Positions 17,032 to 25,591 of a stretch of DNA of 64,000 bases are shown one piece after another. Position 1 is the stretch's first letter. Every line of letters starts with the position of its first letter. Source of the stretch: Saccharospirillum salsuginis (GTDB taxonomy: Bacteria > Pseudomonadota > Gammaproteobacteria > Pseudomonadales > Natronospirillaceae); contig NZ_BMXR01000007.1 in NCBI RefSeq assembly GCF_014651855.1, forward strand, positions 186,001-250,000, read 5' to 3'. A program made the translations under genes and the position numbers. Under the pieces are notes generated by a model. The model was given only the letters and a program-made list of their open reading frames with translations, was not told the origin of the DNA and did not search any database.

Positions 17032-17829
17032 TCAGAATGGGGCGCGAACCAGCGCCTTGCTACCCTGCAACCAGGTACGCATCCGGACCCAACTGAAACG
17101 GACCGCGCTGGTTACATGCCACAGAAGGTAGAGATTGGCCGCCTTGCGGCTGTCCCGGCGGCCGTCGTGGGTCGCCTTGATGTCCGGCAGGTAGTAGGTC
17201 GCTTCGCCTTCCAGATGCAGGGCGCGCCAGCAGATGTCGATGTCTTCGCAATACAGGAAGTAACGTTCATCGAAGCCGCCCAGACGCTCGAACAGGTCGG
17301 CCCGAAAGGCCAGGAACGCGCCGGATGCCCAATCCACCGATGTCGGTTCGGTTATGGCTTTCCGGTCAACCGTTGTCCGGCGGGACTTGAGCAGAAAAGA
17401 AGTGATGAAGTCCCAGGGGTAGGGGAACACCCGGATAGACCCTTCGTAGATGCGGTGGTCCGTATCCTTAAACAAATTGGGAGCGGCCAGTCGAATTTGA
17501 CGGGAGCGCATGGTGGCGACCATGTCCAGCAAGGTTTCAGGTGCTACGCGGACATCCGGGTTAAGCACGATGAACCAGTCGTCCGGTTTCAGGCCCAGTT
17601 GGGAACGACAATAGGTGTAATTGTCATTATGGTTGTGCCCGAAGCCCTGGTCATCGCCGTTCGTCAGGTATTGGATGTTGTGGTGCGCACAATAAGCCTT
17701 TAGCCGCGTATCCGGCCGGTTGTCCTTGATGACTACCTGGATGCCCGCCGCCCTTAGTCGGTGCGGTTGCAAGCCATCCAGAATGTCATCGGTATGTTCA
17801 TGCGATACGATGGATACGTATAGGGCCAC
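17032..17829 (-). CDS. Family 2 glycosyltransferase, rhamnosyltransferase-like
   Basis: Inverting GT-A glycosyltransferase, membrane-associated or cytoplasmic. The 265 residues show a short N-terminal nucleotide-binding part (VSIVSHEH). They continue with DDQGFGHNHN, FIVLNPDVRV (DxD equivalent), WASGAFLAFR, FDERYFLYCEDIDICWR and a C-terminal H...R segment, a layout common to rhamnosyltransferases of the WbbL kind. The start is GTG at 17829. The second GT2 gene lies 13 bases upstream on the same strand, making a two-gene operon that converges on rmlD. A rhamnosyl donor is inferred from that location. Confidence 0.82.
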   Translation of the reverse strand: MALYVSIVSHEHTDDILDGLQPHRLRAAGIQVVIKDNRPDTRLKAYCAHHNIQYLTNGDDQGFGHNHNDNYTYCRSQLGLKPDDWFIVLNPDVRVAPETLLDMVATMRSRQIRLAAPNLFKDTDHRIYEGSIRVFPYPWDFITSFLLKSRRTTVDRKAITEPTSVDWASGAFLAFRADLFERLGGFDERYFLYCEDIDICWRALHLEGEATYYLPDIKATHDGRRDSRKAANLYLLWHVTSAVRFSWVRMRTWLQGSKALVRAPF

Positions 17830-17842
17830 AAAATTGCCTGGT

Positions 17843-18808
17843 TCAAGGTGTGGGTTGCTTGCCCGACCTGCAGCGGAGTAATGCGATACTCAGCCACAAC
17901 GTCAGCGTTCGACGCGTATCCTTACGTACAGGGTGCCATTTAAGCAGAAAGTACAGACGTTTCAATAGGTTGGAGGGTAATGCTTTACTCAGGGCCGTAA
18001 AGAAGGCCTTTTGTTCCTCATTTGTTGCCTCGGCGTAACAGTCGGCATAGGCCTTGGCTTGCAAAAGCACTGTTCGTGCCGCTTCGGACTTATCACGCAA
18101 ACGGGCCAGCCAGGGGCCGGAGCGCCGGCCTTGCTGGATGCCCACCTGGTTGGCGGAGTGCTGACGGTAGAGCAGAGTCGGCGTGCGAATGATGGAGACC
18201 CGGCCTTCGCCGGCGGCGATGAGCCCCATCCACCAGTCGTGCATGGCGATGTCGGGGTGGGGTTTGATTCGGGCGATCAACGCCTGGTTGATGCACACGG
18301 AAGCCCCCTGGATGCAGTTGTGGAACGCCAGTTTGCGAGGGTCGTAGGCGTGTTCGGGTACCAGGCCGTCCAGTTTCCAGAACGACTGTCGTTCATGGGT
18401 TTCCGGGAACCATACCCAGGCGTCCGAGAAGATCAGGTGGGGGTCCGAAGTCACAATCATCTGCTCACTGAACAAACGCGCTTTGTGCTCAAGCCAAATG
18501 TCGTCCTGATCGGCGAGGAACACGTAGGGCGCGCATGTGTGGGTTAATGCAAACAGAACATTCTTGATGATGCCTTCACCAGGCCCGGCGATTACTCGGA
18601 TGAGGTCAGGGTGCTTCGCCTGATATGAGGCGAGCAGTCGGTGTGTTTCATCCGTCGAGCCGTCATCGCTGATAATGACCCGGCTCGGTTTGGGCCGTTG
18701 GGCCAGTATGCTGTCCAGTTGGGCTGCCAGGTACGGAACTCCGTTATGAGTACAGACCACCACCTCATAATCCGGATGGAGATGGTCTGAAGCAGGGCTG
18801 TCGATCAT
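17843..18808 (-). CDS. Family 2 glycosyltransferase
   Basis: GT-A fold enzyme with the standard start YEVVVCTHNGVPYLAAQLDSIL, IISDDGSTDET, LADQDDIWL (DxD-type metal site) and IAMHDWWMG. These features resemble alpha-1,3-rhamnosyltransferases of O-antigen and streptococcal rhamnan clusters. It is 321 residues. The C-terminal ~60 residues are basic and hydrophobic, suggesting membrane contact. It is the promoter-proximal gene of a two-gene minus-strand unit and is divergent from the rfaH-like gene. The 145-base gap between them holds a hairpin and a palindrome. Confidence 0.82.
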   Translation of the reverse strand: MIDSPASDHLHPDYEVVVCTHNGVPYLAAQLDSILAQRPKPSRVIISDDGSTDETHRLLASYQAKHPDLIRVIAGPGEGIIKNVLFALTHTCAPYVFLADQDDIWLEHKARLFSEQMIVTSDPHLIFSDAWVWFPETHERQSFWKLDGLVPEHAYDPRKLAFHNCIQGASVCINQALIARIKPHPDIAMHDWWMGLIAAGEGRVSIIRTPTLLYRQHSANQVGIQQGRRSGPWLARLRDKSEAARTVLLQAKAYADCYAEATNEEQKAFFTALSKALPSNLLKRLYFLLKWHPVRKDTRRTLTLWLSIALLRCRSGKQPTP

Positions 18809-18868
18809 GAGGGTGGCTTGGGTCGTTGTTTGCTATGGCTCTAGCATGAGTGATCCGGATGTCTCTGG

Positions 18869-18903
18869 CAACGACCTACGTTTCCAAAACGGTTCGGTCG
18901 TTG
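18869..18903. repeat. Inverted repeat with internal second hairpin in the GT2/rfaH divergent gap
   Basis: Outer arms CAACGACC (18869-18876) and GGTCGTTG (18896-18903) enclose CGTTT-CCA-AAACG, itself complementary. It could be a terminator-like stem, a regulator site or a leader structure; nothing decides between these. Confidence 0.45.
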
Positions 18904-18931
18904 CAGTCTCCAGGTCTAACCGGTACTCTAT

Positions 18932-18946
18932 GTTCAATTGTTGAAC
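18932..18946. promoter_or_regulatory. Palindrome GTTCAA-TTG-TTGAAC, putative operator of the rfaH-like gene
   Basis: Reverse-complement copy of the palindrome at 3166-3180. It sits 7 bases before the ATG at 18954 and just after a weak TACTCT -10 candidate (18924-18929; TTGCAG at 18901 with 17-base spacing). A protein bound here would block initiation. Confidence 0.5.
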
Positions 18947-18953
18947 GCTATGA

Positions 18954-19532
18954 ATGTCCGGTTGGGGCCCACTACATATGACTCTCCGGGAAGACTGTCC
19001 ATGTGAGAGGCAGCGCGAGCTGTCGAAATGCCCGGGTGCGGCTCAAGGGTGGTATCTGGTCCAATGCAAGCCTCGCGAGGGGTTTAAAGCTGAACAGCAT
19101 TTGAGGAATCAGGGGTTTCAGTGTTTTCACCCAACCATTCAAAACCAAAGTAAGCGGCGCGGAAAGGCTCGCTGGGTTGTCGAGAGTTTGTTTCCTTATT
19201 ATTTGTTTTTGCACGTCCGGGCAGGGCAGGCTCTCTCGAATGTTCGCCATACTCGGGGTGTAGTGAAACTTGTTGGGTTCGGGGAGGGGCCGCGTCCGGT
19301 GTCTTCGGGCATCGTTCGCAGTCTTATGCGATATTGTCGCGCCATACGGTACGATCAGACCGAGGAGTTATTACACCCTGGGGATTCAGTGCGCATTGTT
19401 GACGGATGTTTTAACCAACTGGATGCTGTCGTAAAAGCTGGCAAAGGTGAAGACCGAGTGGTGGTGCTACTGGATATTTTAAATCGACAACAGGAGCTGG
19501 AGCTACCCCTATCTGAGGTGCAGCCTAGTTGA
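18954..19532 (+). CDS. rfaH: RfaH-like transcription antiterminator (NusG family)
   Basis: Specialised NusG paralogue that rides RNA polymerase and suppresses pausing and termination in long polysaccharide operons. The NGN domain is clear: GWYLVQCKPREGFKAEQHL, LFPYYLFLHV, VRHTRGVVKLVGFG. A C-terminal KOW-like part follows (HPGDSVRIVDGCFNQLDAVV). It is 192 residues from ATG 18954; ATG 18978 is an alternative and neither has a good Shine-Dalgarno. Because an ops site occurs at 3208 in front of the cysC-rml operon, that operon is the best candidate target. The MarR-type regulator follows 63 bases later. Confidence 0.85.
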   Translation: MSGWGPLHMTLREDCPCERQRELSKCPGAAQGWYLVQCKPREGFKAEQHLRNQGFQCFHPTIQNQSKRRGKARWVVESLFPYYLFLHVRAGQALSNVRHTRGVVKLVGFGEGPRPVSSGIVRSLMRYCRAIRYDQTEELLHPGDSVRIVDGCFNQLDAVVKAGKGEDRVVVLLDILNRQQELELPLSEVQPS

Positions 19533-19595
19533 ACGGATTCTTCTGAATGGAAAACCGTTGGCTACTCGTTGTGGGAGTTTTAAACATTAAACGCT

Positions 19596-19958
19596 ATGCT
19601 GAATGATGAAATAAGATACAAGCTCCTTAAGTTACTTGAGTCGAACCCGAATCTCAGCCAGCGGGAGTTGGCAAAAGAGTTGGGGATCAGCCTGGGGAAA
19701 GTCAATTATTGTTTGAAGGCTGTTCTGGAGCGAGGTTGGATCAAGGCGGAGAATTTCAAGAGCAGTACTAATAAACTGGCCTATGCGTATGTATTGACAC
19801 CTCGTGGCTTGGAAGAAAAGGCAGCCGTCACAGTACGGTTTTTGAAACGCAAACTGGATGAACACCAAATGATTGAGGATGAAATCAAACGGCTTCGTTC
19901 AGAAGTAGAAGAAACTCGGTCGCAGGTTACTTTCTCTTCCCCTCAAAGAGATGGCTAG
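19596..19958 (+). CDS. EPS-associated MarR-family transcriptional regulator
   Basis: Winged-helix DNA-binding protein of 120 residues. The recognition region [32 protein letters not shown] is near 18-49, followed by [17 protein letters not shown] and a C-terminal coiled coil ([25 protein letters not shown]). This arrangement is typical of the small MarR-like regulators found beside exopolysaccharide clusters. It lies between the rfaH-like gene and pseB. The palindrome shared by the rfaH and cysC upstream regions is a plausible binding site, but nothing in the sequence proves that link. Confidence 0.85.
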   Translation: MLNDEIRYKLLKLLESNPNLSQRELAKELGISLGKVNYCLKAVLERGWIKAENFKSSTNKLAYAYVLTPRGLEEKAAVTVRFLKRKLDEHQMIEDEIKRLRSEVEETRSQVTFSSPQRDG

Positions 19959-19984
19959 GAAGTGGAGTCTGCACTTGGTTATAT

Positions 19985-20015
19985 TTGGTTTGATATAATT
20001 CGAAAGACATATAAT
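19985..20015 (+). promoter_or_regulatory. Candidate promoter of the pse operon
   Basis: TATAAT at 20010-20015 with TTGGTT at 19985-19990 (19-base spacer); a second TATAAT lies at 19994-19999. The leader to pseB would be short (about 15 bases). The -35 match and spacing are poor. Confidence 0.35.
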
Positions 20016-20037
20016 GTTTTAAAAAGTGGAATTTAAT

Positions 20038-21036
20038 ATGCTTAACAATTCAACAATTCTGATAACTGGCGGAACTGGTTCATTCGGCCATACTTTCATT
20101 CCGATGACTCTCGAAAAATACAATCCTAAAAAAATCATCGTACTGTCCAGAGATGAAATGAAGCAATGGGAAATGGCAAAGTTGTATCAAGGAGATGACC
20201 GCCTGCGTTTCTTCATTGGTGATGTACGGGATCGTGAACGCTTGTATCGGGCGTTGGATGGAGTTGACTTTGTGGTGCATGCCGCAGCGACAAAAATTGT
20301 ACCGACGGCGGAATACAATCCATTTGAATGTGTGAAGACAAATGTTCTGGGCGCGATGAACCTCATAGATGCCTGTATTGATAAAGGTGTAAAAGGTGTG
20401 GTTGCATTGTCGACCGATAAAGCCAGTAGCCCGATTAACCTTTATGGTGCAACCAAACTGGCATCTGATAAGATGTTTGTGTCGGGTAATTCTTATTCAG
20501 GCTCTCATAAAACTCGGTTCTCGGTGGTTCGATATGGCAATGTCATGGGCTCTCGAGGTTCAGTTATCCCATTTTTTATGTCCGTTAAGGAGCAAGGGGT
20601 TTTACCCATTACAGACAATCGTATGACCCGATTCATGATTTCTCTTGAGCAAGGCGTCGAATTGGTATGGCACGCGTTTGAGGATATGGAAGGTGGGGAG
20701 ATTTACGTTAAAAAAATTCCTTCCATGAAAGTGACGGATCTGGCACGGGTTGTAGCTCCGGAGGCGAAGCAGAAAGTAGTTGGAATTCGCCCTGGAGAAA
20801 AGCTGCATGAGCAAATGATAGGTGCGGAAGATGCTCCTTTTACTTATGAATATAAAGAGCACTTTAAAATTCTCCCTATGATTCACGAATGGGATAAGGA
20901 TGCAAATCGAATAAAAGATGGTAAGAAAGTTTCCGATGGCTTCATCTATTCAAGCGATACTAATACCGAGTGGATGACGGATGAAGAGCTTCAAAAATGG
21001 ATTGATGCGAATAGAGATAAGATCGGAGCCATCTAA
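20038..21036 (+). CDS. pseB: UDP-N-acetylglucosamine 4,6-dehydratase (5-inverting)
   Basis: First step of pseudaminic acid synthesis: UDP-GlcNAc to UDP-2-acetamido-2,6-dideoxy-L-arabino-4-hexulose. The Rossmann start ILITGGTGSFG is at 7-17. The unusual catalytic set of this dehydratase group is in STDKASSPINLYGATK (Asp-Lys and Tyr/Lys); GNVMGSRGSVIPFF follows. It is 332 residues. The ATG at 20038 (MLNNSTIL) matches the usual family N-terminus better than the GTG 12 bases upstream. It is the first gene of an almost gap-free pseBCFGHI operon. Confidence 0.96.
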   Translation: MLNNSTILITGGTGSFGHTFIPMTLEKYNPKKIIVLSRDEMKQWEMAKLYQGDDRLRFFIGDVRDRERLYRALDGVDFVVHAAATKIVPTAEYNPFECVKTNVLGAMNLIDACIDKGVKGVVALSTDKASSPINLYGATKLASDKMFVSGNSYSGSHKTRFSVVRYGNVMGSRGSVIPFFMSVKEQGVLPITDNRMTRFMISLEQGVELVWHAFEDMEGGEIYVKKIPSMKVTDLARVVAPEAKQKVVGIRPGEKLHEQMIGAEDAPFTYEYKEHFKILPMIHEWDKDANRIKDGKKVSDGFIYSSDTNTEWMTDEELQKWIDANRDKIGAI

Positions 21037-21038
21037 GT

Positions 21039-22199
21039 ATGATTCCATACGGTAGGCAAGATATTACTCAGGCTGACATAGACGCCGTTATCGATGTTCT
21101 TGGTTCTGACTTTTTGACCCAGGGCCCCAAAGTTCCGGCCTTTGAAGCTTCGCTGGCGGAAAAGGTGGGAGTACATCATGCCGTGGCGGTAAATAGTGCT
21201 ACCTCGGCACTTCACATTGCCTGTCTGGCACTGGGATTGGGCCCAGGGGACCACCTATGGACGAGCCCGGTTACGTTCGTCGCATCGGCTAATTGTGGTT
21301 TGTATTGTGGCGCTAGCGTTGATTTTGTCGATATCGATCCCGTTACTTATAATTTGTGCCCAAAGGCTCTGGAGATCAAGCTGATCGATGCCGAGCGGGA
21401 AGGATGCTTACCGAAAGTGATCGTGGCCGTACACTTGAGTGGGCAGCCTTGTGATATGGCTGCTATCCAAGAGTTGGCTCAACGCTTTGGTATAAAAATT
21501 ATTGAAGATGCGTCTCATGCCATTGGCGGTCGCTATCGTGGGGACTATATTGGCAAGTGCCAGTATAGTGATATAACCGTATTTAGTTTTCATCCGGTAA
21601 AGATTATCACCACAGCCGAAGGTGGCGTTGCTGTAACCAATGATGACCATCTCGCACAGCGTATGAATTTATTCCGCAGCCATGGTGTGACACGTGATCC
21701 GGCTCTTATGACCCATGAATCTGATGGCCCATGGTACTACCAGCAAGTGGAATTAGGATTCAACTACCGTATGACAGAGCTGCAAGCCGCACTGGGGTTG
21801 AGTCAATTGGAGCGTTTGGACAGCTACGTCGCTCGTCGCCACAGCTTGGCTAGACGTTATGATCAGCTTCTGGCTGATCTGCCTTTAACATGCCCTTGGC
21901 AACATCCGGATAGTTATTCCGGATTGCATTTGTATATTGTTCGGTTGCACCTCGCTGAGATATCCAGGTCTCACAGAGAAGTATTCGAAGCTCTGCGTGA
22001 AGCAGGTATAGGCGTTAATTTGCACTACATTCCGGTGCATACCCAGCCGTACTACGCCGCAATGGGGTTCGAATCGGATGATTTTCCGAATGCTATGGCT
22101 TATTACCGTGAAGCGATCAGCCTACCGATGTTTCAGACGATGACCGAGCAGCAACAGGATGAAGTTGTTGAAGTGCTGAAACGGGTGCTGACCGCATGA
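21039..22199 (+). CDS. pseC: UDP-4-amino-4,6-dideoxy-N-acetyl-beta-L-altrosamine transaminase
   Basis: PLP aminotransferase, second step of the pseudaminic pathway, using the PseB product. The DegT/AryC family signatures are visible: SATSALHIACLALGLGPGD, VTFVASANC, IIEDASHAIGG, and the PLP lysine in FSFHPVKIITTAEGG; YRMTELQAALGLSQL follows. The 386 residues match PseC. It starts two bases after pseB and overlaps pseF by 4 bases. Confidence 0.96.
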   Translation: MIPYGRQDITQADIDAVIDVLGSDFLTQGPKVPAFEASLAEKVGVHHAVAVNSATSALHIACLALGLGPGDHLWTSPVTFVASANCGLYCGASVDFVDIDPVTYNLCPKALEIKLIDAEREGCLPKVIVAVHLSGQPCDMAAIQELAQRFGIKIIEDASHAIGGRYRGDYIGKCQYSDITVFSFHPVKIITTAEGGVAVTNDDHLAQRMNLFRSHGVTRDPALMTHESDGPWYYQQVELGFNYRMTELQAALGLSQLERLDSYVARRHSLARRYDQLLADLPLTCPWQHPDSYSGLHLYIVRLHLAEISRSHREVFEALREAGIGVNLHYIPVHTQPYYAAMGFESDDFPNAMAYYREAISLPMFQTMTEQQQDEVVEVLKRVLTA

Positions 22200-22915
22200 A
22201 GCCAAGTCGAATTGCAATCATTCCCGCCCGCGGCGGCAGCAAGCGTATTCCTCGCAAGAATATAAAACCGTTTTGTGGCAAACCTATGATTGCCTGGTCC
22301 ATTGCAGCAGCCAGAGCTAGCCAATGTTTCGATGAGATTCTGGTATCCACCGATGACTTCGAGATAGCCGAAATAGCGCGACAGTACGGTGCCAATGTTC
22401 CATTTATACGCCCGGAAAGCCTGTCAGACGACTTTACCGGGACTATTCCTGTTGTTCGGCATGCAATCGAGTGGTTGCAGGATCAGGGGAATACCATCGA
22501 TGTCGCTTGCTGTATCTATGCAACCGCGCCTTTCATACAGCCGTCTGACTTGACTCATGGCTTGGAAAAGTTGATGAAGGAGGAGTGTGACTTTGCGTTT
22601 TCAATAACCAGTTATCCTTTCCCGATTCAGCGAGCACTCCGCCAAACAGATGAAGGCCGGGTACAAATGTTCAACCCGGACCTATTCGAAACTCGATCTC
22701 AGGACTTGGAAGAAGCATGGCATGATGCCGGTCAATTTTATTGGGGAACAACCGAATCGTGGTTGGAAGGTCGACGTATTTTTGATGTTGGCTCAGTCGG
22801 AGTGTCCATACCCCGCCATCGTTCCCAGGATATTGACACCCTGGAAGATTGGGAGAGAGCGGAATGGTTGTTTAAGGCATTGCTGGAAGCAGAGCCTTCC
22901 TCTGGTGTGTCATGA
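22196..22915 (+). CDS. pseF: Pseudaminic acid cytidylyltransferase
   Basis: Activates pseudaminic acid with CTP to CMP-Pse. The nucleotide-binding IIPARGGSKRIPRKNIKPF is near 8-26. Further CMP-NeuAc-synthetase-like blocks are ILVSTDD and CCIYATAPFI. It is 239 residues. ATGA overlaps join it to pseC and pseG. The gene order differs from the order of the reactions, which is usual in these clusters. Confidence 0.95.
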   Translation: MKPSRIAIIPARGGSKRIPRKNIKPFCGKPMIAWSIAAARASQCFDEILVSTDDFEIAEIARQYGANVPFIRPESLSDDFTGTIPVVRHAIEWLQDQGNTIDVACCIYATAPFIQPSDLTHGLEKLMKEECDFAFSITSYPFPIQRALRQTDEGRVQMFNPDLFETRSQDLEEAWHDAGQFYWGTTESWLEGRRIFDVGSVGVSIPRHRSQDIDTLEDWERAEWLFKALLEAEPSSGVS

Positions 22916-24012
22916 AGGTTGTATTTCGAACAGATGCAGCAGACTGGATTGGTACTGGGCATGTAATGCGCTGCATTACACTGGCACGTGCTCTGCGCGA
23001 TGAAGGAGCAACGTGCACTTTTATTTGCCGTGCATATCCGGGAAATCAAATTCAACGTATCAGGGAGCAGGGCTTTGGTGTCCATACCTTGTCGGCGAGC
23101 AACCTCAAGACCCTACCGGATTCAGACAGTAGCTCTCAAGATGGACACGAACACGCTCACTGGCTTGGCGGACCCGAGTCAGACGATGCTAATCAATGTA
23201 GGGCATTGCTGAATTCAGACCCTCCGGACTGGATCATTGTGGATCACTATGCATTGAGTGCGGAATGGGAGCGTGCGCTGAATGGGTTGGGCAACAAGAC
23301 CCTGGTAATAGATGATCTCGCCGACCGACAACATCAATGCGACATACTGGTTGACCAAACATACGGACGAAAACAGACAGATTATCAAACTTTGACTCCC
23401 GAGCACTGTAGGATCCTGACTGGCTCAGAGTATGCTTTGTTGAGGCCGGAGTTTGTTGTGCTAAGAGATCACAGCCGGAGATCGCCTAATCCACCTGGTA
23501 CCTTTCAGGTACTTGTTAGCATGGGTGGTGTTGATCAGAGTAACGCTACGGGGCAGGTACTCAAAGCGTTGTCGTCGATAGAGTGGCCTCGTCGAACCAT
23601 AGTGAAGGTTATAATGGGGTCATTGGCACCCTGGCTGTCAGAGGTGCGTGAACAAGTGGCTGATTTGGCAGTGCATTCGGAAGTTATTGTTGATACTCCT
23701 GATATGGCTCACATTATGGCCAAAAGCACAATTGCGATTGGAGCGGCGGGTTCCACGGCTTGGGAGCGTTGTTGCCTTGGTCTTCCTTCGCTGATTGCTG
23801 TGTTAGCTAACAATCAAGAACTGGTATCAAAACAATTGACCGAGGCTGGTGCCGCTGAAAAGCTGGACTTGGAAGACACGGAATCCATGGCTGTTCAAAT
23901 ATCTGGTATGTTGCATGATGAACCGAAGCGACTTCAAATGGGAAAAAGAGCTGCTAATCTAGTTGATGGCTTGGGAGTATCTCGCATTATTGAAAGTATG
24001 AGGGGGCTCTGA
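22912..24012 (+). CDS. pseG: UDP-2,4-diacetamido-2,4,6-trideoxy-beta-L-altropyranose hydrolase
   Basis: Removes UDP from the diacetamido sugar nucleotide before condensation with phosphoenolpyruvate. It is a MurG-like GT-B hydrolase. FRTDAADWIGTGHVMRCITLARAL at the N-terminus carries the catalytic His in GTGHVMRC; DDLADRQHQCDILVDQTYGR and AIGAAGSTAWERCCLGLPS follow. It is 366 residues. It is tightly coupled to pseF (4-base overlap) and pseH (abutting). Confidence 0.94.
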   Translation: MKVVFRTDAADWIGTGHVMRCITLARALRDEGATCTFICRAYPGNQIQRIREQGFGVHTLSASNLKTLPDSDSSSQDGHEHAHWLGGPESDDANQCRALLNSDPPDWIIVDHYALSAEWERALNGLGNKTLVIDDLADRQHQCDILVDQTYGRKQTDYQTLTPEHCRILTGSEYALLRPEFVVLRDHSRRSPNPPGTFQVLVSMGGVDQSNATGQVLKALSSIEWPRRTIVKVIMGSLAPWLSEVREQVADLAVHSEVIVDTPDMAHIMAKSTIAIGAAGSTAWERCCLGLPSLIAVLANNQELVSKQLTEAGAAEKLDLEDTESMAVQISGMLHDEPKRLQMGKRAANLVDGLGVSRIIESMRGL

Positions 24013-24543
24013 GTGGATAGCAAGCACTATAGGGTTCGGCCCATGGAAGAGCGTGACCTTGAAGAAGTACTCAGTTGGCGGAATCATCCTGATGTTCGTC
24101 GATATATGTACTTTCAAGACGAAATTACTTTGGAAAACCATAGAAAGTGGTTTTCTTCAACCAAGCAGGACGCAAATCGGCATTTATTAATATTCGAGAC
24201 CGACTTAGTACCAATGGGTTTTGCTAACTTGGCTGTACAGAAGCAGCACGGGTTGGTTGCCGATTGGGGGTTCTATGTTGCGCCCGGTACAGAAAAAGGA
24301 ACGGGCACGTATCTGGGCAAATGCGTCTTGGAGTTTGCCTTTTGCGATCTGGAGCTACACAAAGTATGTGGAGAAATATTGACTTTTAATAGCAAGTCAA
24401 TTCGATTTCATAAAAAACTGGGCTTTGTGCACGAAGGTACTTTGAGGCAACATCATTTCGATGGAGTGGAGTACCAGGATATCGAGTGTATGGGCTTGTT
24501 AAGGCATGAATGGCAACGATTTAAGGGGACGCCCCATGAGTAA
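24013..24543 (+). CDS. pseH: UDP-4-amino-4,6-dideoxy-N-acetyl-beta-L-altrosamine N-acetyltransferase
   Basis: GNAT-fold acetyltransferase adding the 4-N-acetyl group in the pseudaminic pathway. It is 176 residues with the RimJ/RimL-like pattern RPMEERDLEEVLSWRNHPDVRRYM, AFCDLELHKVCGEIL, NSKSIRFHKKLGFVHEGTL. It begins with GTG at 24013, immediately after the pseG stop. It overlaps the pseI start by 8 bases. Sequence alone would only give GNAT; the specific role follows from the complete pse gene set. Confidence 0.93.
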   Translation: MDSKHYRVRPMEERDLEEVLSWRNHPDVRRYMYFQDEITLENHRKWFSSTKQDANRHLLIFETDLVPMGFANLAVQKQHGLVADWGFYVAPGTEKGTGTYLGKCVLEFAFCDLELHKVCGEILTFNSKSIRFHKKLGFVHEGTLRQHHFDGVEYQDIECMGLLRHEWQRFKGTPHE

Positions 24544-25591
24544 TATACCAAACATTAAAATTGCAGGCCGCGAAATATCTGCTAGTCAACCTCCTTATAT
24601 CATCGCGGAATTGTCAGCTAATCATAATGGTAGGTTGGAAACTGCCCTTAAAATAGTGGAAGAAGCAAAGAAAGCAGGTGCGGACGCAGTCAAGCTTCAA
24701 ACATATACAGCAGACACTATTACTTTAAAATCAGACTCAGATGATTTCCAAATACACGGAGGGCTATGGGACGGAAAGACACTGTATGAATTATATGAAC
24801 AAGCTCACATGCCATGGGAGTGGCATAAGCCTTTATTTGATCGAGCTCGTGAGTTGGATATTACCATGTTTAGCTCGCCTTTTGATAATACAGCTGTCGA
24901 CTTGCTTGAAGACTTGAACGCGCCAGCGTATAAAATTGCTTCATTTGAAGCGGTCGATCTGCCACTTATTAAGTACGTTGCATCGACCGGTAAGCCAATG
25001 ATCATATCAACAGGCATGGCTGATGCTGAAGAAATAGAAGAAGCAATAACAGCTGCGCGAGAAGGAGGTTGTAAGGAGTTGGCAATTCTTCACTGCGTCA
25101 GTGGTTACCCCGCTCCTGCGGAAGATTACAATCTAAGAACTATTTCCGATATGAAACAGCGCTTTGGTCTGGTAACGGGATTGTCCGATCATACCCTGGA
25201 TAATACTACAGCCATAGCAAGCGTAGTACTCGGTGCAGACCTTATAGAAAAACACTTCACATTGGACCGTAATGGTGGTGGTCCTGATGATAGTTTTTCT
25301 CTTGAACCACATGATTTGAAAGCGTTATGTCAGGATACGAAAACAGCATGGAGTTCACTGGGGCAGGTAGAATACGGGCGTAAATCAAGTGAAGTTGGTA
25401 ACGCGCAATTCAGACGATCGCTGTACTTTGTGAAAAGCTTGAAAAAAGGCGAAACAATTACCAGAGATTCAATCAGGAGTGTACGGCCTGGGTTTGGAAT
25501 GTCTCCCAAAATGCTTGATAGCGTTGTGGGAAGAAAAGTGGCTGAGAATGTACCAGAGAACTCTCCAGTTCTTCCAAGGTACGTTGAATGA
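24536..25591 (+). CDS. pseI: Pseudaminic acid synthase
   Basis: NeuB-family synthase condensing the 6-deoxy-altrose derivative with phosphoenolpyruvate to form pseudaminic acid. The TIM barrel begins IIAELSANHNGRLETALKIVEEAKKAGAD; the metal and substrate residues are in KLQTYTADTIT, SCHE-type LHCVSGYPAP and GLSDHTLD. It ends in an antifreeze-like SAF domain (SLKKGETITRDSIRSVRPG). It is 351 residues from ATG 24536, preferred over 24506 because AGGGGAC precedes it and it fits the family N-terminus. It overlaps the flippase gene. Confidence 0.95.
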   Translation: MSNIPNIKIAGREISASQPPYIIAELSANHNGRLETALKIVEEAKKAGADAVKLQTYTADTITLKSDSDDFQIHGGLWDGKTLYELYEQAHMPWEWHKPLFDRARELDITMFSSPFDNTAVDLLEDLNAPAYKIASFEAVDLPLIKYVASTGKPMIISTGMADAEEIEEAITAAREGGCKELAILHCVSGYPAPAEDYNLRTISDMKQRFGLVTGLSDHTLDNTTAIASVVLGADLIEKHFTLDRNGGGPDDSFSLEPHDLKALCQDTKTAWSSLGQVEYGRKSSEVGNAQFRRSLYFVKSLKKGETITRDSIRSVRPGFGMSPKMLDSVVGRKVAENVPENSPVLPRYVE

